From assembly GCF_001886715.1 (NCBI RefSeq), contig NZ_CP018082.1:3472001-3536000 (forward strand): DNA of 64,000 nt, read 5' to 3'. The stretch is from Nocardia mangyaensis. Its GTDB lineage: Bacteria; Actinomycetota; Actinomycetes; Mycobacteriales; Mycobacteriaceae. The translations under genes and the position numbers were made by a program. The stretch's first letter is position 1, and each line of letters opens with the position of its first letter. Of the stretch, positions 38,629-46,845 are shown piece after piece. The notes under the pieces were generated by a model. The model was not told where the DNA came from. It made no database searches and saw only the letters and a list, made by a program, of their open reading frames with translations.

Positions 38629-39669
38629 CTACTGGTCGAAGACGATGTCGAGGGTGTCGCTACGCGGTTCGGATTGGCAGGCGAGCCGAGTGCCGCGAGC
38701 GAGATCGTGCTGGTCGAGCGTGTGGTTCTCGCGCAGATGGACCTCGCCTCGGCGCAGGGTGTACGCGCAGCCACCACAGGTCCCCTCCCGGCACACGTAG
38801 GGCGCGTTCAGGCCCTGGGCGAGCAGCACCTCGAGCAGCACGGTGTCCTCGGGCCAGGTGATGGTGTGCACCTCGTCGTCCAGCTCGACCGTTGCCGTCG
38901 AGGTCGCGGCGCTGCCGCCGACCTCGGGCACGGGCGCCGGGCCGAAGGCGTCGGTGGTCAGCGAGGTGAAGACCTCGGCGTAGATGTGGGACGCATCGAA
39001 ACCGTTGGCGACCAGCGCATTCCGAGTAGACGTCATGAAGGGCGCCGGTCCGCAGAGATAGGCGTGTGAGTTCGGGGCCGCGGCGAGCCAGGTGCGCAGC
39101 GTGGCCTCGGTGGGTCGGCCGGATTCGGATTCCAGCCAGTGCGTGACGGTGAGCCTGTCGCGGTGGTGCCGGGCCAGTAGATCGAGTTCCCGGGTGAAGA
39201 TGACGGACTCGGCGTCACGGTTGGCGTAGGCGACGGTGATCGGATTCTCGTGTGCGGCCAGCGCTGTCCGCAGAATCGACATGATCGGGGTGATCCCGCT
39301 GCCCGCGGCCACCAGGAGGAACGGCGCGGACCAGTCCTGTGGGACGAAGGTGCCCGCGGGTGCGAGGGTATCGAAAATGGTGCCGGGGACGGCGTTGTCG
39401 CAGATCCACTGGGAGGCGCGACCGCCGTGGACGCGCTTGACCGTGATGGTTGGGCACGCGGTCGAGTCCGGTGCGCTCGACAGCGAGTAGCAGCGGGTGA
39501 GCGGACCGTCCGGGTGCGGCACGCGCAGCGTCAGGAACTGGCCGGGCCGATAGTCGAGCGAGTCTGTCGGACCGGTCACCGCGTGCAGCGTCAACGAGAC
39601 CGCGTCCGTGGTCTCCTGGACGACCTCGCGGACTTCCACCTGGTAGGTGTGGCGAGCTGTGGCTGACAT
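38629..39669 (-). CDS. Ferredoxin-type NADH oxidoreductase (KshB/HmpX-like)
   Basis: The 346-residue reductase has a flavin barrel (TRCYSLSSAP), an NAD-binding domain (LLVAAGSGITPIMSILR; YLCGPAPFM) and a C-terminal plant-type [2Fe-2S] domain with CREGTCGGCAYTL and a final ACQSE. This is the KshB architecture that reduces Rieske or di-iron oxygenases. A GAGGAG site precedes ATG at 39669. It is divergent from the second lipase-SDR-diiron-BVMO operon across a 24-bp palindrome, so it probably supplies electrons to the di-iron protein encoded there. Confidence 0.92.
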   Translation of the reverse strand: MSATARHTYQVEVREVVQETTDAVSLTLHAVTGPTDSLDYRPGQFLTLRVPHPDGPLTRCYSLSSAPDSTACPTITVKRVHGGRASQWICDNAVPGTIFDTLAPAGTFVPQDWSAPFLLVAAGSGITPIMSILRTALAAHENPITVAYANRDAESVIFTRELDLLARHHRDRLTVTHWLESESGRPTEATLRTWLAAAPNSHAYLCGPAPFMTSTRNALVANGFDASHIYAEVFTSLTTDAFGPAPVPEVGGSAATSTATVELDDEVHTITWPEDTVLLEVLLAQGLNAPYVCREGTCGGCAYTLRRGEVHLRENHTLDQHDLARGTRLACQSEPRSDTLDIVFDQ

Positions 39670-39736
39670 CGTCGTGCAACTCCTCGTGGCAGGTGGCGAG
39701 CGGTCTGTGTTTCGCCAACCAAAGTGTGGCCGAAGA

Positions 39737-39760
39737 ATGTGCCATTGACAAATGGCACAT
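39737..39760. promoter_or_regulatory. Palindromic operator candidate between reductase and lipase genes
   Basis: ATGTGCCATT (39737-39746) and its exact inverted copy (39751-39760) flank the four bases GACA. The site lies 68 bases before the reductase gene and 21 before the lipase gene, in the only promoter region the two units share. Perfect 10-bp arms are consistent with a TetR-type operator. No TetR gene is adjacent to this cassette. Confidence 0.6.
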
Positions 39761-39780
39761 ACCAAGATGACACTGGGGCC

Positions 39781-40785
39781 ATGACAACGACAAGGTCAAC
39801 GGCGACCTCACGGTTGGCGACCCCGGTGCCGGTGACATCCACCTGGCGATCTCGGCTGGCGCTCGCGGCGGGGCACTACGTACTCCGTCCCGTCAACTGC
39901 GCACTTCCACACAATCGGCTCGGCATCGCGGCGGCCCGCGGCATGGTCGCCGCGATCATGGCCGCGGGCGGGCCGACTCCGCCGGGAACCCGGGTGACGC
40001 CGGTGCGTTCGGGACCGGTGCGCGGGGAATGGGTGCGCGCGGCCGGAGTCGAATTCGGTGATCGCGCTGTCTACTTCGTCCACGGGAGCGGTTTCGTGCT
40101 GTGCTCGGCGCGCACGCACCGCGGCGTGGCGGCTCGGCTGTCACGTGACACGGGACTGCCGGTGTTCGTCCTCGACTACCGACTCGCGCCCGAACATCTG
40201 TTTCCGGCCGCGGCCGACGATGTCACCGCCGGGTACCGGTGGCTGCTCGGCAACGGGTATCGGGCAGCGAATGTGGTGATCGCGGGCGACTCCGCCGGTG
40301 GACACCTGACGATGGATCTACTGCTCGACAACGCCAGAACCGCAATCCCACAACCCGCGGGCGTCGCGTTGTTCTCGCCGCTGATCGACCTGACCTTCGC
40401 CCTGGCCGAGCACCATCAGCGAGCGGGCACCGAGGCGATGGCCTCGGCCCGCATCGGGCGCCGGGCCGCCGAGTTGTACATCGCCCAGGCACCGGCCGAC
40501 TCGCCGCGACTGCGGCTGGCCGTGCCGCCGGGCACGCCGCTACCGCCGCTGTTCGTGCAGGCCAGCGCCGCGGAGATGCTGGTCGGTGACGCCCTGCACC
40601 TGCGCGACATGGTGGTGGCCGCGGGCGGCTCCTGCGAGCTCGAGCTGTGGCCGGGGCAGGTTCACGTCTTCCAGGCGCTGCCCCTGCTGGTGCCCGAGGC
40701 GGCACCGGCGCTACGCCGAGCGGCCCGTTTCCTCGCCGACGCACTGGCGTCCGCCGATGCCCCCACCCGAGAGCGAGTGAGCTGA
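39781..40785 (+). CDS. Alpha/beta hydrolase, HSL family (second LipR-like)
   Basis: This 334-residue hydrolase has the nucleophile elbow GDSAGG (Ser171), the C-terminal His295 in GQVHVFQ and an acidic residue in SAAEMLVGDA. Its oxyanion motif is HGSGF (from His101) rather than the usual HGGGF. The core YRLAPEHLFPAAADDVTAGYRW is standard for the family. It is the first gene of a four-gene run with SDR, di-iron protein and BVMO. It is a paralogue in role of the lipase at 14202-15149. Confidence 0.92.
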   Translation: MTTTRSTATSRLATPVPVTSTWRSRLALAAGHYVLRPVNCALPHNRLGIAAARGMVAAIMAAGGPTPPGTRVTPVRSGPVRGEWVRAAGVEFGDRAVYFVHGSGFVLCSARTHRGVAARLSRDTGLPVFVLDYRLAPEHLFPAAADDVTAGYRWLLGNGYRAANVVIAGDSAGGHLTMDLLLDNARTAIPQPAGVALFSPLIDLTFALAEHHQRAGTEAMASARIGRRAAELYIAQAPADSPRLRLAVPPGTPLPPLFVQASAAEMLVGDALHLRDMVVAAGGSCELELWPGQVHVFQALPLLVPEAAPALRRAARFLADALASADAPTRERVS

Positions 40786-40787
40786 TC

Positions 40788-41681
40788 ATGGGAATTCTGG
40801 ACAATCTGCTGGGCAACAGTCGCCGGTCCTATGGCGCGAAGGCCGTGGTCACCGGTGCCGGGAGTGGTATCGGGCGGGCCTTCGCGCTCGAACTGGCCGC
40901 CCGCGGCGGGCAGGTCGTGTGTGCCGATGTCGACAAGGAACGCGCCGACGAGACGGTGCGCCTGATCGCGCGCGTGCACGGCGCGACCGCCCACGCGCTG
41001 TTCTGCGATGTGGCCGACCGGGGCGACATGGAGAGCTTGGCGCTGCACACCGAATTGCTCCTCGGCGGCGCGCCCACCCTGGTCATCAACAACGCGGGTG
41101 TCGGCATCGGTGGCAGCCCGGTGGGCGCCATCGGTCTCGACGACTGGCAGTGGGCACTCGGCATCAACCTGTGGGGCGTGGTCCACGGGTGCGAACTGTT
41201 CACCCCGCAACTGCGGGCCGTCGGCCGCGGCGGCATCATCAATGTCGCCTCGGCGGCGGCCTTCACCGCCGCGCCGACCATGGGCCCCTACAACGTCTCC
41301 AAGGCGGCGGTGCTGTCGCTGTCGGAAACGATGGCCGCCGAGCTGTCCGGCAGCGGCGTCGCGGTCACCGTGTTGTGCCCGACCTTCGTCAAGACCAATG
41401 TCGCGCGCGACGGGCGGATCGCCGCCGACGCGATGAAACTGGCCGAGACCCTCATGCACTGGACCGGCTATTCGCCCGAGCGCGTCGCCCGGATGACCCT
41501 CGATGCCAACGACCGCGGTCGGCTCTACGTCTTGCCCCAGCTCGACGCGCGGCTGATCTGGCTGCTCAAGCGGCAGTTCCCCACCCTGTACACCCGCGGC
41601 CTCGGCGCCCTCGATCGCATGCTCCCGCACAGCGATTCGAGCCCGAGCCTCATCGCCACCACCGAGAAGACAGGAGTCTGA
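40788..41681 (+). CDS. Short-chain dehydrogenase/reductase (second)
   Basis: The 297-residue SDR has TGAGSGIG for cofactor binding, NNAGVGIGG, and the catalytic Tyr168-x3-Lys172 in MGPYNVSKAAV with serine in NVASAAAF. Asp in CADVDKE favours NAD+. A C-terminal extension (RLIWLLKRQFPTLYTRGL) places it with membrane-associated SDRs found next to BVMO genes. It starts two bases after the lipase stop. Confidence 0.92.
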   Translation: MGILDNLLGNSRRSYGAKAVVTGAGSGIGRAFALELAARGGQVVCADVDKERADETVRLIARVHGATAHALFCDVADRGDMESLALHTELLLGGAPTLVINNAGVGIGGSPVGAIGLDDWQWALGINLWGVVHGCELFTPQLRAVGRGGIINVASAAAFTAAPTMGPYNVSKAAVLSLSETMAAELSGSGVAVTVLCPTFVKTNVARDGRIAADAMKLAETLMHWTGYSPERVARMTLDANDRGRLYVLPQLDARLIWLLKRQFPTLYTRGLGALDRMLPHSDSSPSLIATTEKTGV

Positions 41682-41682
41682 G

Positions 41683-42603
41683 ATGTCCTTCGACTTCGAC
41701 GACATGCTCGCCAAGATCAAGGCTCGGCAGTGGGCACTGGCCGACATCGACTGGGATGCGCCGGGCGCGGACCTCATCGAACCCGAGCTGCACGCCAAAC
41801 TCAAGCCGTTCATGGCCGATCTGATGTGGATCGAGAACGTCGGCGCCCGGGGATTCGCCGCCATGGCCCAGAAGGCGCCCACCGAGACGCTGAGCGAGAT
41901 CTACCGCTACTTCCACGCCGAGGAGCAGCGCCACGCCAATGCCGAACTGGCGCTCATGCGCCGGTGGGGGATGCTCGACGGCGACGAGATCCCGGAGCCG
42001 AACATCAACGTCAAACTGGTGATCGACTTCCTGGACAAGTACGCCGACGGCATGTCGCTGTCGTTCCTCGGCACGGTCATCCCGATGCTCGAGGTCGCCC
42101 TGGACGGCGCACTGATCAAATTCATCACCGACGAGATCACCGATCCCGTCGCGCAGGAGGCGTTCAAGAAGATCAACGCCGATGAATCGCGGCATCTGGC
42201 CACCGATTACGCGGTCATGGAGCTGCTCGGTCATTCCACCGCCCGCAAACTCTTCATCGATCTGGTGGGCGGCTGGATCAAGCCGTCGCTGCTGATCGGC
42301 GTGCTCAGCTATGTGCCGTTGCTGAACAAGATGCGCGACAACGTCGTGGAGATGGGCGTGGACGAGGAGCGCCTGTACGCGGCCATGCGCCGGTTCAAGG
42401 CAGTGGGGGAGCGCAATCCGATCGCCAACCGCGTACCCATGTACCGAATCGTCAAGATGCACGCCGGCTGGGTGATCAACCGCGACCACCCGTATCACCT
42501 GCTCGCCGACGCGTTGGTCAAGATCACCGCGCGCGTTCCCGATCGCTTCCTCGGACCGCAACCCACGTGGTCCAAGGAACTCACCTACGAGCCCGTCGCA
42601 TGA
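41683..42603 (+). CDS. Ferritin-like di-iron protein
   Basis: This 306-residue helical protein has two E-x2-H motifs, HAEEQRHANAE (about residue 80) and ADESRHLATD (about 167). Additional glutamates lie in intervening helices (MWIENVG; MLEVALDG). Together they form the ligand set of a carboxylate-bridged di-iron site like that of ribonucleotide reductase or N-oxygenases. An AGGAG site lies six bases before ATG, inside the SDR gene. The paired reductase gene is across the divergent promoter. Activity is inferred as oxygen-dependent; substrate unknown. Confidence 0.82.
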   Translation: MSFDFDDMLAKIKARQWALADIDWDAPGADLIEPELHAKLKPFMADLMWIENVGARGFAAMAQKAPTETLSEIYRYFHAEEQRHANAELALMRRWGMLDGDEIPEPNINVKLVIDFLDKYADGMSLSFLGTVIPMLEVALDGALIKFITDEITDPVAQEAFKKINADESRHLATDYAVMELLGHSTARKLFIDLVGGWIKPSLLIGVLSYVPLLNKMRDNVVEMGVDEERLYAAMRRFKAVGERNPIANRVPMYRIVKMHAGWVINRDHPYHLLADALVKITARVPDRFLGPQPTWSKELTYEPVA

Positions 42604-44117
42604 GCGCCACCAGGCCACTGGACGTGGCGATCATCGGTGCGGGCTTCGCCGGAATCGGGACCGCGATCCGCCTGCGCCAGAAGGGGATCACCGATTTCGT
42701 GATCTTCGAACGGGGCACCGAGGTGGGCGGAACCTGGCGCGACAACACCTATCCCGGCGCGGCCTGCGACATTCCGTCGCGCCTGTACTCCTACAGTTTC
42801 GCGCCGAATCCGGACTGGTCGCACACCTACTCCGGCAGCCAGGAGATCCTCGACTACATCGAGTCGATGGTCGGTGAATTCGGTCTCCGCGGCCGGATCA
42901 GGTTCGGGCACAACGTCTCCGGTCTGGTCTTCGACCAGGCGGACGGCCTGTGGGACATCGCCCTCGAAGGTCGCGAGACGGTACGGGCGCGCACCGTGGT
43001 CCTGGCCTCCGGCCCCCTGTCCAATGCCGGCTTCCCGCGAATTCCCGGGATCGAGGACTACCAGGGCCACAAGATTCACAGTGCGCGGTGGGATCACGAC
43101 TACGACTTCACCGGCAAGCGCGTGGCCGTGGTCGGTACCGGTGCCAGTGCCGTGCAGATCGTGCCCGAGCTCGTGCGGCAGGCCGCGGCGGTGAAGGTCT
43201 TCCAGCGCACTCCCGGCTGGGTGCTGCCCCGGCTGAACCGGCCGACGAGCCCGCGCACCATGCAGATCTACCGGCAGCTGCCCATCACCCAATCGATTGC
43301 CCGGCAAGGGTGGTTCTGGGGGCACGAATCGGTGGCGCTCGGCGTCGTCTGGAACACCCCGCTGACCAGAGTCGTGGAGTCGGTGGCCAAGCTGCATCTG
43401 CGCACCCAGGTGCGCGACCCGTGGCTGCGCCGCCAGCTCACGCCCGGATTCCGGGCCGGATGCAAGCGCCTGCTGATGACCAGCGACTACTACCCGGCCC
43501 TGCAACGGGACAACTGCACCCTGGTTACCTGGCCGATCGCCCGCCTCAGCGAACACGGCATCCGCACCGCCGAGGGCATCGAGCACCGCTTCGACTGCAT
43601 CGTCTTCGCCACCGGATTCGACGTATCCAAGACCGGCAGCCCCATCCCGGTGACCGGCCGTGACGGGCGGGTGCTCGCCGACGAATGGAACAAAGGGGCC
43701 TACGCGTACAAGAGCGTCGCGGTGGCGGGATACCCGAACATGTTCCTGACGTTCGGACCCAACTCGGGGCCCGGTCACAATTCGGCGCTGGTGTACATGG
43801 AAGCGCAGATCGACTACCTGACCGATGCCATCGGCATGATCCTGCATCAGAACCTGCGGACTCTCGAGGTGCGCCGCGACAAGCAGGACCGGTACAACGA
43901 GCGACTGCAGCAGCGACTGACCGCCACGACCTGGAACTCCGGCTGCCGCAGCTGGTATCTGACCGAGGACGGCTTCAACGCCACCATGTTCCCCGGCTTC
44001 GGCACCCAGTACGTCCGGCAGCTGGCCGCCGTCGACACCGACGACTACCTGCTCACCCCGGCGGACACGGAATCGGTGATCGGCACCGGAGACCATGCCG
44101 TGGCTCCGTTCGGCTAG
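42600..44117 (+). CDS. Flavin-containing Baeyer-Villiger monooxygenase (second)
   Basis: The 505-residue enzyme has GAGFAG for FAD, GTGASAV for NADPH and a BVMO fingerprint with Tyr in first position (YQGHKIHSARW). GGTWRDNTYPGAACDIPSRL is shared with the first BVMO at 16018. The C-terminal part is longer by about 20 residues. ATG at 42600 overlaps the di-iron gene stop in ATGA. A strong hairpin follows the gene, so it ends the operon. Confidence 0.94.
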   Translation: MSATRPLDVAIIGAGFAGIGTAIRLRQKGITDFVIFERGTEVGGTWRDNTYPGAACDIPSRLYSYSFAPNPDWSHTYSGSQEILDYIESMVGEFGLRGRIRFGHNVSGLVFDQADGLWDIALEGRETVRARTVVLASGPLSNAGFPRIPGIEDYQGHKIHSARWDHDYDFTGKRVAVVGTGASAVQIVPELVRQAAAVKVFQRTPGWVLPRLNRPTSPRTMQIYRQLPITQSIARQGWFWGHESVALGVVWNTPLTRVVESVAKLHLRTQVRDPWLRRQLTPGFRAGCKRLLMTSDYYPALQRDNCTLVTWPIARLSEHGIRTAEGIEHRFDCIVFATGFDVSKTGSPIPVTGRDGRVLADEWNKGAYAYKSVAVAGYPNMFLTFGPNSGPGHNSALVYMEAQIDYLTDAIGMILHQNLRTLEVRRDKQDRYNERLQQRLTATTWNSGCRSWYLTEDGFNATMFPGFGTQYVRQLAAVDTDDYLLTPADTESVIGTGDHAVAPFG

Positions 44118-44132
44118 TCTCGATGACGACCG

Positions 44133-44166
44133 CGGTGTCCTCGGTTTCGCGGAGCCGAGGACACCG
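44133..44166 (+). terminator. Terminator-like hairpin after the second BVMO
   Basis: CGGTGTCCTCGG (44133-44144) pairs perfectly with 44155-44166 around a ten-base loop. It is 15 bases after the BVMO stop and 42 before the MerR-type gene. There is no T-tract, so efficiency is uncertain, as is usual in actinomycetes. Confidence 0.65.
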
Positions 44167-44208
44167 TAACCGGATCGATGGCCGCCAGACGAACAGGAGC
44201 GAGACGGG

Positions 44209-44997
44209 GTGTCGGAGTACCGCATCGACGATCTCGCCCGTGCCGCCGGGACCACCACCCGCAATGTGCGCTCATATCAGGAGCGTGGGCTCCTGCCGGT
44301 GCCGACCACCCGCTCCGGGCGCGCACTGATCTACGACGACTCCCACCTCGAGCGCCTCAAGCTCATCGACGCGCTGCTGCAGCGTGGCTTCACCACCGCG
44401 CACATCTCCGACTTCATCACCAGCTGGGAAACCGGCAAGGACCTCATCGACGTCCTCGGGCTGCCGCGCAGCGCCACCACCGACCGCGAGACCGCTTCAC
44501 TGGAGGTCCCACTCGAACTGGTCGAATCCTTTCTCGGTGCCGAGGCGATCGACCCGGCCATGCTGGCCCGCCTGAGCGAGCTCGGTCTGCTCCGAGTTCG
44601 CGGTGACACCGTGGAATTCACCGACCCGCAGCTCCTGGAGACCTTCGCCGACCTGCATGGATACCGGTTCGACCTGCGCCGCCTGGCCGACCTGCAGGCG
44701 GTGGTCAAGCATCACCTCGACGACATCGCGCACCAGATGTTCACCGTCACCAGAGACCATCTCGTCGAACTGCACGGTGAAGGATGGTTGCCGACCACCG
44801 ACGACGAGATCGCCGAGACCACCACGATGATCAATCATCTGCGTGACGTCGCCGTCGCCGCCGTCCAGCACACCCTCGTCCAAGCCCTCGACCGCGCCCT
44901 CACCCAGGATCTGAGCGAATATCTCGCGGAGACCGCCGAGGCACAGGTGTCGGCGCGCCAGGGCAAGCCGAACCCCGACGAGACGAGCCATCAATAG
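44209..44997 (+). CDS. MerR family transcriptional regulator
   Basis: This 262-residue regulator has an N-terminal MerR winged helix (YRIDDLARAAGTTTRNVRSYQERGLLP) with a typical second part (SHLERLKLIDALLQRGFTTAHISDFI). The C-terminal 170 residues are helical, with no metal-binding cysteines. It follows the BVMO operon on the same strand behind a terminator and could regulate it, but no binding evidence exists in the sequence. The start is GTG. Confidence 0.88.
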   Translation: MSEYRIDDLARAAGTTTRNVRSYQERGLLPVPTTRSGRALIYDDSHLERLKLIDALLQRGFTTAHISDFITSWETGKDLIDVLGLPRSATTDRETASLEVPLELVESFLGAEAIDPAMLARLSELGLLRVRGDTVEFTDPQLLETFADLHGYRFDLRRLADLQAVVKHHLDDIAHQMFTVTRDHLVELHGEGWLPTTDDEIAETTTMINHLRDVAVAAVQHTLVQALDRALTQDLSEYLAETAEAQVSARQGKPNPDETSHQ

Positions 44998-45012
44998 CGC
45001 GGTCGGGCACTC

Positions 45013-45038
45013 CGGCGGGCTCAGTGATGGGCCCGCCG
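45013..45038 (+). terminator. Possible terminator hairpin after the MerR gene
   Basis: CGGCGGGC (45013-45020) pairs with GCCCGCCG (45031-45038) around a ten-base loop, 15 bases after the regulator's stop. No T-tract follows. Confidence 0.4.
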
Positions 45039-45086
45039 ACGGCGAGACATGTTGCGCGAAGCCCATAGTCCACGAGAATCAGTGGC

Positions 45087-45950
45087 ATGGGCTTCCTGCT
45101 GTCGCTACCGACTGCGGCATCGAGTCTACTGCTGGTGTACGTCTGCGGAGTCGGCTTCGGCCTCTGGGCGGCCCTCGTGGTCGTGGCGGTGTGGGTTCTC
45201 GTCACGTGCGCGGTGTTCAGTGCTCTGTGGCTGCACCCGAATCGGGGAAAGGCGGCCGCGGCCTACGGATTCCGCCGACCCATCGGGTCCGAGCCGGAGT
45301 TGCTCGCGTCGGCCTGGTCCGATGTCACCCGGACGGCCGCGGTGGACGGATGGCCGTATTCGCTCTGGGTGCAGGAGTCGTCGTCGCTGAACTCCTATGC
45401 CGCGCCCGCGCGGATCGTCGCGGTCACCAGCTGGGCGATCTCTGTGTTGAAACCACGTGAGCTGGCCGCCGTACTCGCGCATGAACTCGGCCATCAGTTG
45501 ATGACCGATCCGCGCCTGCGTCTGCTCGGCGACTGCTGCGCGCTCCCGGTCCGGATGGTCCGTGGGATCGCGGGAGCACTTGCCGGCCTGGTACGCGGGC
45601 GCGCGACCGTGCCGACGCTGCTCCGTACGGCGGCTGCCATGTCGCTACCGATCGCGGGTGCGATCGCCCTGGTCCCGCTGATCGGGATCCCCACCGCGAC
45701 AGTACTGGTCGTCGTGCTCGGCATCGAGCCCTTCACCTCGGCGGCACGCTCGCGGCGGGCGGAACTGGCCGCGGATCGCGTGGCGGTCGACCTCGGATAC
45801 GGGCGTGCGCTGCATTCGGCGCTGCGTCGACGAGCTCGATACGACCCGCCGCCGCCCACGGGCCTGCTCGCTGCGTACGCGCGCTGGGTCGGTACGTACC
45901 CATCGACAACCCTACGGTTGCAAGCGATTCGACGCGCGGCGCGACCCTGA
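45087..45950 (+). CDS. Membrane-bound M48-family zinc metallopeptidase
   Basis: The 287-residue protein has two N-terminal membrane segments, the zinc motif HELGH (His132, Glu133, His136) and a third ligand in RRAELAADRVAVD, the arrangement of M48 (HtpX/Ste24) peptidases. Two further hydrophobic segments lie around residues 180-215. It would act on membrane or envelope proteins. The short relative SSLNSYAAPARIVAVTSW is typical of actinobacterial M56/M48-like members. The gene is alone on its strand. Confidence 0.9.
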   Translation: MGFLLSLPTAASSLLLVYVCGVGFGLWAALVVVAVWVLVTCAVFSALWLHPNRGKAAAAYGFRRPIGSEPELLASAWSDVTRTAAVDGWPYSLWVQESSSLNSYAAPARIVAVTSWAISVLKPRELAAVLAHELGHQLMTDPRLRLLGDCCALPVRMVRGIAGALAGLVRGRATVPTLLRTAAAMSLPIAGAIALVPLIGIPTATVLVVVLGIEPFTSAARSRRAELAADRVAVDLGYGRALHSALRRRARYDPPPPTGLLAAYARWVGTYPSTTLRLQAIRRAARP

Positions 45951-46043
45951 CGGGCGCATCGTCGACGCGGTGTGTCGAAGTGATGATGTTTTTCCGGTAT
46001 CACCGCTGGTGGGTTCCCATCGAGGCCTGCCCGATGTGAAAAT

Positions 46044-46060
46044 GATCTCGGACCGAGATC
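46044..46060. promoter_or_regulatory. Inverted repeat upstream of the exported protein gene
   Basis: GATCTCGG (46044-46051) and CCGAGATC (46053-46060) form a perfect inverted repeat with one central base, 54 bases before the ATG at 46114. It may be an operator. No regulator gene is adjacent. Confidence 0.35.
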
Positions 46061-46113
46061 CGGTCCGGCAGAGGATGTTCCGTCGTCATCGACGGGCAGA
46101 CTGGAGGGGCAAG

Positions 46114-46689
46114 ATGACATTCGCGTCTCGAACACGTTCTGGTGCACGGCGATGGGGTTCGGTCGCTGTGCTCACCGCGGGAGCTCTGGGCCTCGCGGCC
46201 ACTGTCGCACAGGCCGAACCCGCGGCGGCCGTTCCGGCCGTGCGGGGAGTGGAGAAGGGGGTGGCGTTCACGGCGAGCCCGCTCGCCGATGGTTCCGGGG
46301 TCACCGCCTCGGTCGCCGAAGGTGTCTTCCGGCTCGCCGGGACAGCGGTCACCCTCGCCGATCGTGACGGCCGGGTAGTCGCGACAGTGCCGACCCGAAT
46401 CGCCACCGGCGCAGGGCAGTTCGACCTGGCCGCGGGCGTTTCCGCCGACGGCCGTTCGATCACCCTGCGCCCGATCGCCGCACCGGCCGTCGTCACCGAG
46501 AACTTGGCGAGCTTCGTCGACGAAGCCGCCGACACCCAGGCCCGCAAGCAGCACAACGCCGGGATCGGCGCCCTCGTCGGCGCGGGCATCGGCGCGGTGC
46601 TCGGGTTCTTCCTCGGCGGTGTCGGCGCGTTGATCACCATTCCCATCGGTGCGGGCATCGGCGCCCTCATCGGCTACTCGACGCCGTAG
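46114..46689 (+). CDS. Exported protein with C-terminal glycine-zipper segment
   Basis: This 191-residue protein has a signal peptide ending near VAQAEPAAA and a beta-type middle region. The C-terminal hydrophobic part is built from GxGxxxG-like repeats (GALVGAGIGAVLGFFLGGVG, then IPIGAGIGALIGY), typical of membrane-inserting glycine zippers. GGAGGGG before ATG is a good ribosome binding site. Similar small secreted proteins are common in Nocardia and mycobacteria; their function is unknown. Confidence 0.78.
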   Translation: MTFASRTRSGARRWGSVAVLTAGALGLAATVAQAEPAAAVPAVRGVEKGVAFTASPLADGSGVTASVAEGVFRLAGTAVTLADRDGRVVATVPTRIATGAGQFDLAAGVSADGRSITLRPIAAPAVVTENLASFVDEAADTQARKQHNAGIGALVGAGIGAVLGFFLGGVGALITIPIGAGIGALIGYSTP

Positions 46690-46694
46690 TGCTT

Positions 46695-46730
46695 CGCGTG
46701 GTGACCGGTCGTCGTTCCGGTCACCACGCG
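46695..46730. terminator. Strong hairpin between convergent genes
   Basis: CGCGTGGTGACCGG (46695-46708) and its perfect complement (46717-46730) give a 14-bp stem with an eight-base loop, six bases after the exported protein's stop. It probably terminates transcription from both sides. Confidence 0.75.
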
Positions 46731-46743
46731 AGTCGGTCCGTCG

Positions 46744-46845
46744 TCACTCGTCGAGGACCTCGCGCAGTCTGCGCGCGAACGCCTCCGGCTGACCGGCATA
46801 GCCGAACTCGCCGCCGGCTTGGCTGGTTCGGGCCGAGCGGAGGGT
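46744..46845 (-). pseudogene. Possible 3' remnant of an unidentified gene
   Basis: On the minus strand a frame ending in TGA at 46744 reads GEFGYAGQPEAFARRLREVLDE, with good codon use, directly after the aminopeptidase stop. No start is available. It resembles the C-terminus of a hydrolase-like protein, so it may be the tail of a deleted gene. The evidence is slight. Confidence 0.25.

Noticed and set aside
46731-46845. A second complete gene between the hairpin and pepN
   Set aside because: Only about 35 coding-like codons without a start remain. It is listed as a low-confidence remnant instead.
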